Of a stretch of DNA of 64,000 bases, positions 46,810-59,620 are shown one piece after another. The stretch is from Pectobacterium fontis (GTDB taxonomy: Bacteria > Pseudomonadota > Gammaproteobacteria > Enterobacterales > Enterobacteriaceae): the NCBI RefSeq assembly GCF_000803215.1, contig NZ_JSXC01000033.1:144826-208825 (forward strand), read 5' to 3'. The notes beneath the pieces were generated by a model. That model was not told the origin of the DNA, made no database searches, and worked only from the letters and a program-made list of their open reading frames with translations. Position numbers and translations under genes: made by a program. Positions within the stretch are counted from its first letter, which is position 1. Each line of letters opens with the position of its first letter.

Positions 46810-47526
46810 ATGACGCTCGGACACATTGAACTCTTTTCTGCGGAAGGCGCGGTGATCGTGTTGCTGCTGTTGTTTTCTCTCGTCACCTGGGGGCTGGGGC
46901 TACTGAAATTCGTCCAATACGGACGGGCACAGCGCCGCAACCGACGCTTCCGTGCCGCTTTCTGGCAGCAGGATGACGTCAGCCAGACGCCGGAAACCAG
47001 CGCCAAACAGCCCGGTTCACTCGCTAATCTGGCGCTGGCGGCGGTCAAAGCGCCGGAGCGGATTAGCGGGCAGTTAGCGCTGAATATTCACCTGCCCGAC
47101 CGGGTAGAACGTGCGCTGCAACAGCAGATCCAACGCGAGCGCCGAGCGCTGGAAAGCGGTCTGGCGATTCTGGCGAGTATCGGCAGTACCTCGCCGTTTA
47201 TCGGCCTGTTTGGCACCGTTTGGGGCATTATGGCGGCATTGCAGGAGATCGGGCTTTCTGGCTCTGCCAGTCTCGATACCGTCGCCGGGCCGATAGGCAA
47301 CGCGCTGATCGCCACCGGAATAGGGATCGCGGTCGCGGTGCCTGCGGTGTTGATCTACAACTACTTTCTACGCCGCCTCAAACTGGCTGTCGCGGATATG
47401 GATGACTTCGCCCATGATGTCTACAGCGTCATGCAGGCGAACGATTTTCATGTCAGCACGTTTCATACCAGCGCGGAATCCTCGACCCCCGCTTTCTCCG
47501 TGAAGAACCTGAGAGAGGTGGTGTGA
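46810..47526 (+). CDS. exbB: ExbB-type proton channel subunit (MotA/TolQ/ExbB family)
   Basis: A 238-residue inner-membrane protein with three TM segments and the family block GSTSPFIGLFGTVWGIMAAL near residues 118-137, followed by ATGIGIAVAVPAVLIYN. It couples proton flow to TonB movement. GAGG at 46798-46801 sets the start at the ATG 46810; the GTG at 46804 is too close. The gene ends two bases before exbD. Confidence 0.92.
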   Translation: MTLGHIELFSAEGAVIVLLLLFSLVTWGLGLLKFVQYGRAQRRNRRFRAAFWQQDDVSQTPETSAKQPGSLANLALAAVKAPERISGQLALNIHLPDRVERALQQQIQRERRALESGLAILASIGSTSPFIGLFGTVWGIMAALQEIGLSGSASLDTVAGPIGNALIATGIGIAVAVPAVLIYNYFLRRLKLAVADMDDFAHDVYSVMQANDFHVSTFHTSAESSTPAFSVKNLREVV

Positions 47527-47527
47527 T

Positions 47528-47929
<402 letters not shown>

Positions 47930-47949
47930 CCTAGCGGAAACCGACGATC

Positions 47950-49548
47950 ATGATGCCCAAATACTCGCTGCGAATACGCCCCGCGCCGGATGCTGCACTG
48001 GCCGCGACCGCACTGTCGGCGGGGTATTCTGCGCGGGTCGTATCTTTAGTTGTGCCATTACTGGTACTGGCTGGCTGGTGGCTCGCCAGTCGTCACGGGT
48101 GGATGTCTGAACAGATCCTGCCGTCGCCGCTGGCGGTGATAGATAGCGCGCGGGCTTTTATCCCGGAAGAGTTGATTCACCAACTGCCTATCAGCCTGAT
48201 GCGTTTGGTGATGGGTTTTAGCGGCGGCATCGCTCTGGGTCTGGTGCTGGGCAGCCTGTTTGGTCTGCATCGACGGCTGAATGCGCTGTTTATGCCGCTC
48301 TTTACCGTTATCGCGCAGATTCCTACGCTGGCCTGGATCCCGCTCCTGATGTTGTCACTGGGTATTGGTGAAGCGCTGAAACTGGTGGTGCTGGTGAAAT
48401 CAGTGACGGTGCCGGTGACGCTGTATACCTGCGCGGGGATTCAACAGACGCCACAAAAGCTGCATGAAATGGCGCGTAGCCTGCGTTTACCCCCTGTGGC
48501 CTTTCTGCGTTATCTGATTCTGCCTGCGATGCTGCCGTATGTGATGACGGGCGTGCGGCTGGCGTTCTCTACCGGCTGGGTCGCCTTGATTGCGGTCGAA
48601 CTGCTGGCTTCCAGCGAAGGGTTGGGCTATCTGCTGGTGCAAAGTCGCCAATTGTTCATGCTGGATCTGGTGTTCGTCTGCATTCTGATTATTGGAATAC
48701 TGGGCTTTGCCGGAGAACGGGTGCTGCTGACGCTGGAGCGTCGCTGGATCCACTGGCCTGCGCCCGTGCTGGGGCGTGATAGCTTAAGCACTACGCTGCG
48801 GAGCCTGTCGCTGACGCCCTGGCTAGCGCCGTTAATGCTGCTGGTTTTGTGGCAGATGAGCAGCGTCCACGGATGGGTGCATGCGGCCTTCCTTCCGGCA
48901 CCCAGTAATGTGATCGACGCGCTATGGACGGGGTTGATTCAGGGGGGGCTACTCGCCGATCTCAATGCCAGCCTGCTGCGAGCGCTACAAGGTTTTCTGC
49001 TGGGGAGCGTAATCGGAGGGCTGGTGGGGGCGCTGTTGGGGGGCTGGCGCATCGCCGACAGGCTATTTAATCCGGCGCTGTCTGCGTTGCGCTGTGTTGC
49101 GCTATTCGCCTGGCTACCGCTGATTACCGCCTGGTTCGGATTAGGGGAGAGCGCCAAGATTGTGTTTATCGCCGTGGCGGCATTTTTTCCGGTGATGCTG
49201 GCTACCCGTCAGGGCATCGCCCAGCTTCCGCCCGCGCTGCTGGAGGTGGCGCAGGTGCTGCGTTTGACGCCAGTGCAGACACTGCGCACGCTGGTGTTGC
49301 CCAGCGTGTTGCCGCCGCTGTTTTCCGGCCTGCGGCTGGCGTTGATGCATGCGTGGACTGGCGCGATCGGTGCCGAGTATTTCATGCCGTCGGGAGAAGG
49401 GCTGGGTGGCATGATGATTCGCGCACAGCAGTTGCTTGAATCCGATCGCATCATGGCGGGAGTGGTGCTGATTGCGGCTGTGGCCGCGTTATTTTCCCGA
49501 TTTATTACCTTATCCGAGCGGCGGCTGACCCGCTGGCGCTTCGTCTGA
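47950..49548 (+). CDS. Fused double ABC permease (SsuC/TauC type)
   Basis: A 532-residue inner-membrane protein made of two homologous permease domains in one chain, about residues 20-265 and 290-530. Each has its own EAA loop: HEMARSLRLPPVAFLRYLIL in the first and LEVAQVLRLTPVQTLRTLVL in the second. Most importers of the nitrate/sulfonate/taurine group use one short permease as a homodimer; here both halves are joined. It should work with the ATPase at 49566 and the binding protein at 44479. Confidence 0.86.
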   Translation: MMPKYSLRIRPAPDAALAATALSAGYSARVVSLVVPLLVLAGWWLASRHGWMSEQILPSPLAVIDSARAFIPEELIHQLPISLMRLVMGFSGGIALGLVLGSLFGLHRRLNALFMPLFTVIAQIPTLAWIPLLMLSLGIGEALKLVVLVKSVTVPVTLYTCAGIQQTPQKLHEMARSLRLPPVAFLRYLILPAMLPYVMTGVRLAFSTGWVALIAVELLASSEGLGYLLVQSRQLFMLDLVFVCILIIGILGFAGERVLLTLERRWIHWPAPVLGRDSLSTTLRSLSLTPWLAPLMLLVLWQMSSVHGWVHAAFLPAPSNVIDALWTGLIQGGLLADLNASLLRALQGFLLGSVIGGLVGALLGGWRIADRLFNPALSALRCVALFAWLPLITAWFGLGESAKIVFIAVAAFFPVMLATRQGIAQLPPALLEVAQVLRLTPVQTLRTLVLPSVLPPLFSGLRLALMHAWTGAIGAEYFMPSGEGLGGMMIRAQQLLESDRIMAGVVLIAAVAALFSRFITLSERRLTRWRFV

Positions 49549-49565
49549 CGGTTAACGGAGACGCT

Positions 49566-50324
49566 ATGTCCCTGCATTTTCAGCATATTACCAAATACTT
49601 TACCGTTAACGGCGCACTGCTGACGGTGTTACAAGACATTGACCTGTCGCTGCATGCGGGCGAACTGGTTGCCATCATCGGTGCCAGCGGCTGTGGTAAA
49701 TCGACGCTGCTGCGTCTGGCGGCTGGCATTGATACCACCGAGCGTGGATGCATTCTGGTTGGCGATCGGCCTGTGCGCGGTATTCCCGATGAGGTCAGTC
49801 TGGTGTTTCAGGAGCCGCGCCTGTTTCCGTGGCTTACCGTGACGGACAATATTCGTCTCGGCATGCTCAACCTCAGCCTGTCTCCTGCGGAAACCGAACA
49901 GAGAATCGCCCATTATCTTCAGATGATGGGACTGGAAGGCTTTGCCGATGCGTGGCCGCATCAGTTATCCGGGGGAATGGCGCAGCGCGTCGCTATCGCC
50001 CGCGGGCTGGTATCGACGCCGCGTATTCTGCTGCTGGATGAACCTTTCGGCGCGCTTGATGCGCTGACCAAACAGCAGTTGCAAGCGCGTCTGGCAGAGA
50101 TACGCCAGCAAACGGATTTGACGATATTGCTGGTGACGCACGATGTGGAAGAAGCGGTTTTTCTGGCAGACAGGGTAGTGGTGATGTCGCCCCGACCCGG
50201 CCGGATCAGCGCGATCTTGCCCGTTCCTTTGACTTATCCCCGTGACCGTACCAGTGCAGCGCTTCTGGAACAACGGCAAGCGGTCAGTCAGGCGCTGCGG
50301 CAGGCGGATGTCGTTACGGCCTGA
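49566..50324 (+). CDS. ABC importer ATPase (SsuB/TauB type)
   Basis: A 252-residue ATPase with Walker A GASGCGKST (residues 39-47), Q-loop (FQEPRLFPW), signature LSGGM (134-138), Walker B ILLLDE (154-159) and the H-loop (VTHDVEEA). These features, and FGALDALTKQQLQ, are those of the sulfonate/nitrate/taurine group. It is the last gene of the tonB-led unit, and a terminator follows. Confidence 0.9.
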   Translation: MSLHFQHITKYFTVNGALLTVLQDIDLSLHAGELVAIIGASGCGKSTLLRLAAGIDTTERGCILVGDRPVRGIPDEVSLVFQEPRLFPWLTVTDNIRLGMLNLSLSPAETEQRIAHYLQMMGLEGFADAWPHQLSGGMAQRVAIARGLVSTPRILLLDEPFGALDALTKQQLQARLAEIRQQTDLTILLVTHDVEEAVFLADRVVVMSPRPGRISAILPVPLTYPRDRTSAALLEQRQAVSQALRQADVVTA

Positions 50325-50370
50325 TGGCTTTGTCTGCTTACCGCTTTCTCTAACCCTTGATCATCGACAG

Positions 50371-50396
50371 AAACCGCCGCGAAAGGCGGTTTTTCC
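50371..50396 (+). terminator. Intrinsic terminator of the tonB-ABC unit
   Basis: Stem AAACCGCC (50371-50378) with GGCGGTTT (50385-50392), loop GCGAAA, followed by TTTCC. It lies 47 bases after the ATPase stop. Confidence 0.8.
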
Positions 50397-50449
50397 TTTC
50401 CTCCTGTCAGGTGAGATCATTCATTTTCGGCATAGTGATGTGTTGCCAT

Positions 50450-50658
50450 TAACTGGCATAATGCGTAGGTCATTGTCGGTTAATACCTTAACGAGACGTT
50501 CCCGTCGGGCATGAGTCGGCGTGTTGGCCTACACTCGTTAGGGTCGCGCCTGTTGGCGTCGATGCATGCTAGCGCTAATTGCCGAGAAAAGTGCTTACTT
50601 GCTAATATCTGCCCGGCGTATAAGGGCGGGTATATCTAGAGATTATTGAGGTTTTCGC
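50450..50658 (+). other. Structured leader region upstream of aguB
   Basis: No gene is seen between the terminator and aguB. The region shows several paired segments: CCTTAACGAG (50486) with CTCGTTAGG (50534), GTAGG (50465) with CCTAC (50528), the small hairpin GACG-TTCC-CGTC (50495-50506), and GCGCC-TGTT-GGCGT (50546-50559). The first two pairings cross, as in a pseudoknot. It could be a folded 5' leader of aguBA or another intergenic repeat. Confidence 0.4.
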
Positions 50659-51543
50659 ATGAAAAAAGTTACCGTTGCCGCAACACAAATGGCGTGTTCC
50701 TGGGATCTGCCCAAGAATATTGAAAACGCCGAAAAACTGGTGCGACAAGCGCATGCAAAAGGCGCGCAGGTTATCCTGATTCAGGAACTGTTTGCCGCAC
50801 CGTATTTCTGTATCGATCAAAGCCCAGAGCATTACGCGTTGGCGCAGGAGCTGGAAACCAGCCCGCTGATTAGGCATTTTTCCGCGCTGGCGGCGGAGCT
50901 GAACGTGGTGCTGCCGTTGAGCTTCTTTGAACGCGCCAATAACGCCTATTACAACTCGCTGGTGATGATTGACGCGGATGGTGCCGTGCTGGACGTGTAC
51001 CGCAAAACCCATATTCCGAATGGCCCGGCGTATCAGGAGAAGCAGTTCTTCATTCCGGGCGACACCGGTTTTAAAGTCTGGCAGACGCGCTACGCAAAAA
51101 TCGGCGTGGGTATCTGTTGGGATCAGTGGTTCCCGGAAACCGCGCGCAGTCTGGCGTTGCAGGGAGCAGAGCTGATTTTCTATCCGACCGCGATTGGCTC
51201 TGAGCCGGCTTACCCGGATATCGATAGCCAGCCGCACTGGACGCGGGTTCAGCAAGGTCACGCCGCCGCGAATCTGGTTCCCGTGATCGCCTCCAACCGT
51301 ATTGGGACGGAAGCCAGCAAATATATTGACGGTCTGGAAATGACGTTCTACGGTTCGTCTTTCATTGCCGATCAAACCGGTGCGCTGCTGGCACAGGCCA
51401 ACAAAACGGATGAAGCGATTCTGGTGCATGAATTTGATTTAGAAGCGATTGCGGCGCAGCGTGCCTCATGGGGCCTGTTCCGCGACCGTCGTCCTGATAT
51501 GTACGGTGCCCTCGCCACCTCTGACGGTAAAACCCGGAGATAA
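50659..51543 (+). CDS. aguB: N-carbamoylputrescine amidase
   Basis: A 294-residue nitrilase-superfamily amidohydrolase that converts N-carbamoylputrescine to putrescine, CO2 and ammonia. The catalytic triad is E43 (IQELF), K116 (YRKTHIP) and C153 (GVGICWDQWFPE). The adjacent aguA supplies the substrate, giving the two-step arginine-decarboxylase-linked agmatine-to-putrescine route common in plants and plant-associated bacteria. Cytoplasmic. Length fits the family. Confidence 0.95.
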   Translation: MKKVTVAATQMACSWDLPKNIENAEKLVRQAHAKGAQVILIQELFAAPYFCIDQSPEHYALAQELETSPLIRHFSALAAELNVVLPLSFFERANNAYYNSLVMIDADGAVLDVYRKTHIPNGPAYQEKQFFIPGDTGFKVWQTRYAKIGVGICWDQWFPETARSLALQGAELIFYPTAIGSEPAYPDIDSQPHWTRVQQGHAAANLVPVIASNRIGTEASKYIDGLEMTFYGSSFIADQTGALLAQANKTDEAILVHEFDLEAIAAQRASWGLFRDRRPDMYGALATSDGKTRR

Positions 51544-51546
51544 GTG

Positions 51547-52650
51547 ATGCCACAGTTATCGACTTCCCCTCTCACCACGCCGCGTCAGGATGGTTTTGCG
51601 ATGCCCGCCGAATGGGCACCGCATGACGCCGTGTGGATGATGTGGCCGTACCGTACCGACAACTGGCGCGAACAGGGCGTTCCGGCGCAGAAAACGTTCG
51701 CACGCGTGGCAGAAGCCATCGCCCGCAACACGCCCGTTATCATGGGCGTACCTGCGCGCTACATGGCGGAGGCGCAACAAGTGATGCCAGTGAACGTCAC
51801 ATTGGTGGAAATGGAAAGCGACGATGCCTGGATGCGCGACACTGGCCCAACTATCGTGCTGAATCCGGCGGGCGAACGTCGGGGTATCGACTGGCAGTTC
51901 AACGCCTGGGGCGGTGAACTGGGCGGCCTGTACGAAGACTGGCGTCAGGACGAGAACGTCGCCGCCCAGGTGTTGGACTATCATCAGGCCGCACGCTATG
52001 CCGCGCCGCTGATTCTGGAAGGCGGCTCGATCCATGTTGATGGTGAGGGCACGCTGCTGACCACGGCGGAATGCTTGCTCAATCCGAACCGCAATCCGCA
52101 TTTAAGCAAAGCGGAAATCGAACAGCTCATGCGGGATTACCTCGATATTTCGACGGTTATCTGGCTGGAAGAGGGCGTGTACAACGACGAAACCGACGGG
52201 CATATCGATAACATGTGTTGTTTTGTGCGCCCCGGTGAAGTGGCACTGCACTGGACGGATGATGAAACCGATCCGCAATATGCTCGCTCTGTCGCGGCCT
52301 ATGAGGTGCTGTCGGCGTCGCGGGATGCGCAAGGTCGTGAGTTGAAAATCTGGAAACTGCCTGCACCCGGCCCCTTGTATGCGACCAAAGAGGAAGCGCA
52401 GGGGGTGGACAGCGGCGATGCGATTGAGCGCCTTGCCGGTTTGCGTTTAGCTGGTTCTTATGTGAATTTCCTGATCAGTAATCAGCAGATTATTTTCCCG
52501 CTGTTGGATGAGAAAACCGATGACGTTGCACGCGATCTGCTGCAACAGATGTTCCCTGGCTATCTGATCAGCGGCGTGCCTGCACGGGAAATCCTGCTGG
52601 GTGGGGGAAATATTCACTGCATTACGCAGCAAATCCCGGCGGTGAAGTAA
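51547..52650 (+). CDS. aguA: Agmatine deiminase
   Basis: A 367-residue enzyme of the guanidino-group-modifying fold, converting agmatine to N-carbamoylputrescine and ammonia. The start of the catalytic fold is seen in [15 protein letters not shown], the substrate-binding acidic residues in [11 protein letters not shown] and [11 protein letters not shown], and the catalytic cysteine is C358 in [17 protein letters not shown] at 51535-51539 favours the ATG at 51547 over the GTG at 51544. It follows aguB directly and a terminator closes the unit. Confidence 0.95.
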   Translation: MPQLSTSPLTTPRQDGFAMPAEWAPHDAVWMMWPYRTDNWREQGVPAQKTFARVAEAIARNTPVIMGVPARYMAEAQQVMPVNVTLVEMESDDAWMRDTGPTIVLNPAGERRGIDWQFNAWGGELGGLYEDWRQDENVAAQVLDYHQAARYAAPLILEGGSIHVDGEGTLLTTAECLLNPNRNPHLSKAEIEQLMRDYLDISTVIWLEEGVYNDETDGHIDNMCCFVRPGEVALHWTDDETDPQYARSVAAYEVLSASRDAQGRELKIWKLPAPGPLYATKEEAQGVDSGDAIERLAGLRLAGSYVNFLISNQQIIFPLLDEKTDDVARDLLQQMFPGYLISGVPAREILLGGGNIHCITQQIPAVK

Positions 52651-52706
52651 GCGTTGCGCTGTTAGCAGACTGCTGAAAAGAAGAGGGCGAGTATTTTGCT
52701 CGCCAT

Positions 52707-52746
52707 AAAAAAGCCGGTTGGCGCGACAGCGTGAACCGGCTTTTTG
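52707..52746. terminator. Bidirectional terminator between aguA and tpiA
   Basis: Stem AAAAAGCCGGTT with AACCGGCTTTTT, so a U run follows on both strands. It serves aguA from the left and tpiA from the right. A second stem, GGCGAG/CTCGCC, lies at 52686-52704. Confidence 0.85.
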
Positions 52747-52789
52747 ATTTGATTAGACGAACCGATGTCCGTCCGTTTTTTCTAAACGC

Positions 52790-53605
<816 letters not shown>

Positions 53606-53723
53606 TCAAGGTAGTAATGAACCAATGCATAAATTTTACTGCCATCAGGCAGTATGACCTGCCCACAGTATAGAGACGAAATGTGACCGTGGCTCTGTTT
53701 TTCGTCATGAATTACTGTGTTGA

Positions 53724-54323
53724 TCACGGTTCAGATAGCGTTAGCTTAATCGGTTCAACAGCAAAAGTTAGCCCTTTTTCGCCATCATCTGCAACCACAT
53801 AACGCAAGGCACCTTCCGTTTGCTGATAAAAGCGCTGCCCTTTGCCTTTTTCCAGCAGTTCGGTGACCTTTTTCAGGCTCTGTTCTTCCGTCAGCGAAGG
53901 CGCAAATGCGCGTGCCAGCGCAGCCATATAATTGATAGCCTGCTTGCGACGCGCCGCGGTCTCTTGCTCGATCTGTGGCTGTGGTAGCCAGGTAATTTGC
54001 ATCGTTTTGATTTTCCCTGTGCCTTTTTCCAGCGCGGTTGAGGCATAGAGGTGATCGTTAATGCGGCTGGCGGCGCGGGTCAATATGCTGATGGGATTAC
54101 CGGTATCGACAACGCGAAATTCACCGATCGGCAGCGTGGGATTGCTCAGATTGTAGCGGGAACGAAACTGCGTAATGGTTTGATCGAAGGTGGGGGCACC
54201 CGCCAGCAGATAGGGCGCATTGGCTGAGGTGGTGGGCGGGAACGTCGGATCGGCTCCCGCATGAGTTTGGTACAACACCAGCGATGATAAAACCAAAAGT
54301 GAAGTGATGCGTTTTCGTGTCAT
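53724..54323 (-). CDS. yiiQ: YiiQ family protein (DUF1454)
   Basis: A 199-residue protein with a Sec signal (ITSLLVLSSLVLYQTHAGA), so probably periplasmic. It matches the YiiQ/DUF1454 family in length, in the tpiA-yiiQ-yiiR order, and in segments such as RSRYNLSNPTLPIGEFRVVD. Function is unknown. Confidence 0.88.
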   Translation of the reverse strand: MTRKRITSLLVLSSLVLYQTHAGADPTFPPTTSANAPYLLAGAPTFDQTITQFRSRYNLSNPTLPIGEFRVVDTGNPISILTRAASRINDHLYASTALEKGTGKIKTMQITWLPQPQIEQETAARRKQAINYMAALARAFAPSLTEEQSLKKVTELLEKGKGQRFYQQTEGALRYVVADDGEKGLTFAVEPIKLTLSEP

Positions 54324-54520
54324 AGGGATTCGGTTCAGCTACTTCAGAAGATGTCCGGGCCGATAACGGCAGAATACGTTTGATTAAAGCGGCATTTGTA
54401 CGTCGTTGTCAAAAATCGCGTAAAGGTTGCGGGTAATTATCGGGATTAAGGTAAAATCAGCAGAACAAAAATACCGATTCATCCGGCCAGGCAGGCTGAC
54501 AATTCAGGGCGTTATGGTTA

Positions 54521-54943
54521 ATGACATTACAGCAATGGTGCTTCTCGTTTAAAGGCCGCGTCGGTCGTCGTGATTTTTGGCTCTGGATGGGGATTTGGTT
54601 TGCGTTGATGGCGGTGTTGTTTACGCTGTCTGGCCAAAGCTGGCTGGATACGCAATCAACGGCGTTTGGTTTGGTGGTTTTGCTGTGGCCGACAGCGGCG
54701 ATTATGGTGAAACGGCTGCACGATCGTAATAAGAGCGGCTGGTGGGCGCTGCTGGTCGTGGTGGCGTGGATGCTGGCCTCGGGGAACTGGACGATGTTTT
54801 CCGCTATCTGGCAGTGGGGTATTGGCCGCTTCCTGCCGATCCTGATTATTGCGATGACGTTGCTCGACTGTGGCGTTTTTCTGGGAACAAAAGGGGAAAA
54901 TCGGTTTGGCACTGCGGCGGAGCCGTTTCGCTTCCGCCGCTGA
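54521..54943 (+). CDS. yiiR: Inner-membrane protein YiiR (DUF805)
   Basis: A 140-residue DUF805 protein with about four TM helices. The family start (WCFSFKGRVGRRDFWLWM) and the cytoplasmic loop KRLHDRNKSGWWALL are clear. Function is unknown. It converges on fpr with a gap of nine bases. Confidence 0.88.
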   Translation: MTLQQWCFSFKGRVGRRDFWLWMGIWFALMAVLFTLSGQSWLDTQSTAFGLVVLLWPTAAIMVKRLHDRNKSGWWALLVVVAWMLASGNWTMFSAIWQWGIGRFLPILIIAMTLLDCGVFLGTKGENRFGTAAEPFRFRR

Positions 54944-54952
54944 TAATGAGGT

Positions 54953-55699
54953 TTACCAATAGTTCTCGGCAGTCATATGGCCAGGTCTGCGGCGCAGGTG
55001 TTTGGTCATGTGACGTTCTTCTTTCAGCAACAACTGAGTATCACGTACCATCTGCGGGTTACCGCACAGCATGACGTGGCTGGTTGCGGTATCCATCGGC
55101 AATCCCACGGCGGCTTCCAGCGTACCGTTGCTGATCAACGTGGGAATACGGCCTGTCAGCGAGCCAGTTTCTTCCTCGCGACTGACAATCGTTTGAATAC
55201 GCAGTTGGCCGTGGTAGCGCTGCTGTAATTGCTGCATCAGCGGGAGATAGCTCAGATCGCGTGAGAACCGGGCGGCGTGAACCAGCACGATATTCTTAAA
55301 GCGCTCCAGATCCTTACCTTCCTGAAGAATGGACAGATACGGGCCGATGCCTGTACCGGTTGCCAACATCCACAGCGTTTCGCAGTCAGGAATCTCTTCC
55401 AGTACGAAAAAGCCTGCGGCTTCCTTAACGATCATGACGTCCGAACCGGGTTGTAGCGTATGCAAATGCGGGCTGAGCTTGCCTTCCGGCACGGTCACCA
55501 GATAGAACTCAAGCGTGGGATCGCTGGGCGCATTGACATAGGAATATGCGCGCTGCACTTTCTCGCCATCAATCTCCAGCGCCAGTTTGCCATACTGCCC
55601 GGCAGTGAATGAATCCACGGGGGCGTTAACCCGAATGCTAAACAGACTTTCTGTCCAGTTTTCCACCTGAACCACTTTGCCTGTCACCCACTCAGCCAT
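54953..55699 (-). CDS. fpr: Ferredoxin/flavodoxin-NADP+ reductase
   Basis: A 248-residue FAD enzyme passing electrons between NADPH and flavodoxin or ferredoxin, and part of the SoxRS oxidative-stress response in E. coli. The FAD-binding RAYSYVNAPSD, the NADP-binding LATGTGIGPYLSIL and the C-terminal aromatic residue (ENYW) are present. Length agrees with E. coli. Gene order fpr-glpX is conserved. Confidence 0.96.
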   Translation of the reverse strand: MAEWVTGKVVQVENWTESLFSIRVNAPVDSFTAGQYGKLALEIDGEKVQRAYSYVNAPSDPTLEFYLVTVPEGKLSPHLHTLQPGSDVMIVKEAAGFFVLEEIPDCETLWMLATGTGIGPYLSILQEGKDLERFKNIVLVHAARFSRDLSYLPLMQQLQQRYHGQLRIQTIVSREEETGSLTGRIPTLISNGTLEAAVGLPMDTATSHVMLCGNPQMVRDTQLLLKEERHMTKHLRRRPGHMTAENYW

Positions 55700-55812
55700 A
55701 TTTTTCTGCTCCTGTTGTACCCGTCATACTTCAAACTGCATGTAAGTCGAGCGTCTACGATACGCTATTTATTAACAACAGTGAAACAATCAGTCCGTCG
55801 GGTAACGGCCTG

Positions 55813-56823
55813 CTACAGCAGAAATTCGTGCAGTGTGCGATCTTTACGATCCAGATAGTGCGTCGATTTAATCCGGCGGATCGTGCGGGATTTGCCGCGG
55901 ATCAACAGCGTTTCGGTGGTAGCCATGTTGCCTTTACGCATGATCCCGTCGAGTAAATCGCCTTTGGTGATGCCAGTAGCGGAGAAAATCACATTATCGT
56001 TACGCGCCATATCATCCAGTTTGAGGACGCCACCGGCTTCGATGCCCATGTGGCGGCAGCGTGCCAGTTCGTCTTCACCGATGCGGCGGTTTTCGGCGCT
56101 ATCGCCTTTAACCTGATGACGGGCCAACAGACGCCCCTGCATGTCGCCATCAAGCGCGCGGATAACGGCGGCTGAAATCACGCCTTCTGGCGCGCCGCCA
56201 ATGCCGTACAGCACGTCAACTTCGCTGTCCGGCATGCAGGTGAGGATGGATGCTGCTACGTCGCCGTCAGGAATGGCGAACACTTTCACGCCCAGTTGCT
56301 GCATTTGCGCGATGCAGGCAGCGTGGCGCGGTTTAGCCAGCGTCGTCACGGTTAATTGGCTGAGCGGTTTACCCAGTTTCAGCGCGACATTACGCAGGTT
56401 GTCTTCCAGCGGCAGGTTGAGGTCAATCGCGCCTTTTGCCTCTGGCCCGACGATCAGCTTTTCCATGTACATGTCTGGAGCATGCAGAAATGCGCCTTTT
56501 TCGCCAACGGCCAGCACGGCCAACGCATTCGCCTGACCCATTGCTGTCATCCTTGTACCCTCAATCGGATCGACGGCGATATCCACAGCATCGCCCTGAC
56601 CAGTGCCGACCTGCTCACCGATGAAGAGCATTGGCGCTTCGTCGATTTCCCCTTCGCCGATGACAATCTGACCGTTGATATTGACCTGATTCAGCATGAT
56701 GCGCATCGCCTGTACGGCGGCATTATCGGCGGCGTTTTTATCGCCTCGGCCTAACCATTTATAGCCTGCCAGCGCGGCGGCTTCGGTGACGCGCGAGAAC
56801 TCGATGGCTAATTCACGTTTCAT
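55813..56823 (-). CDS. glpX: Fructose-1,6-bisphosphatase, class II
   Basis: A 336-residue metal-dependent phosphatase for gluconeogenesis. The metal and substrate motifs VIGEGEIDEAPMLFIG, DPIEGTRMTA and LYGIGGAPEGVISA are all found. In E. coli glpX is the third gene of glpFKX. Here a terminator and repeat copy C lie between glpK and glpX, so it may have its own promoter. Confidence 0.96.
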   Translation of the reverse strand: MKRELAIEFSRVTEAAALAGYKWLGRGDKNAADNAAVQAMRIMLNQVNINGQIVIGEGEIDEAPMLFIGEQVGTGQGDAVDIAVDPIEGTRMTAMGQANALAVLAVGEKGAFLHAPDMYMEKLIVGPEAKGAIDLNLPLEDNLRNVALKLGKPLSQLTVTTLAKPRHAACIAQMQQLGVKVFAIPDGDVAASILTCMPDSEVDVLYGIGGAPEGVISAAVIRALDGDMQGRLLARHQVKGDSAENRRIGEDELARCRHMGIEAGGVLKLDDMARNDNVIFSATGITKGDLLDGIMRKGNMATTETLLIRGKSRTIRRIKSTHYLDRKDRTLHEFLL

Positions 56824-56860
56824 AAATACCTGTCTGTTGTCGATCGGGAAAGGAGTGGCC

Positions 56861-56972
56861 TCATGTTAGCCACTTAAGTCTGGATTGAGGGGAAACCCGG
56901 TGATGAGGTTCCCGCAGGGATCCCTCGCACCGTGGCCGCCCCGCTATCTCGGTGCTTAAACGAGCAACATTC
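56861..56972 (+). repeat. Intergenic repeat, copy C (about 112 bp, MITE-like)
   Basis: Same orientation as copy A and similar over its full length, with the identical core GATGAGGTTCCCGCAG and ends around CTTAAG and GCTTAAAC. It lies between glpK and glpX, 38 bases upstream of the glpX start, so it may change how these genes are co-expressed. Confidence 0.76.
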
Positions 56973-57025
56973 GGATATGGACAGGGATGTTATCACAACG
57001 GGGAAGGTCGCAGATTGAGCAAGAT

Positions 57026-57052
57026 GAAAAAACGGGCGCGACAGGTGCGCCC
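57026..57052 (-). terminator. Intrinsic terminator downstream of glpK
   Basis: Stem GGGCGC (57034-57039) with GCGCCC (57047-57052), followed on the minus strand by GTTTTTTC. It starts about 25 bases after the glpK stop and would separate glpFK from glpX. Confidence 0.75.
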
Positions 57053-57076
57053 GGTATTGAGGGATGCGTAGAGGGA

Positions 57077-59481
<2,405 letters not shown>

Positions 59482-59565
59482 ATTTTTTTCCTGCTAGGTA
59501 ACATACAGAGTGGTAGGTCTAAGGATACCGTCTGGCGGCACCCTCTGTTTTAAATGTATTTATGA

Positions 59566-59620
59566 TGTGAATTTATCGTTAATGTTCGAAAACGAGAAAT
59601 ATCGAAATTGAAATGTGTGT
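59566..59620 (-). promoter_or_regulatory. Candidate GlpR operators upstream of glpF
   Basis: AATGTTCGAAAACGAGAAAT (59581-59600) resembles the palindromic GlpR consensus WATKTTCGWT-AWCGAWCATW, and is flanked by half-site-like TATCGTTAAT and ATATCGAAAT. A CRP half-site TGTGA lies at 59566-59570. This fits the glycerol-induced, cAMP-dependent control known for glpFK. The 528-base gap 59482-60009 holds no other feature I can support, apart from the zapB promoter region. Confidence 0.55.
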
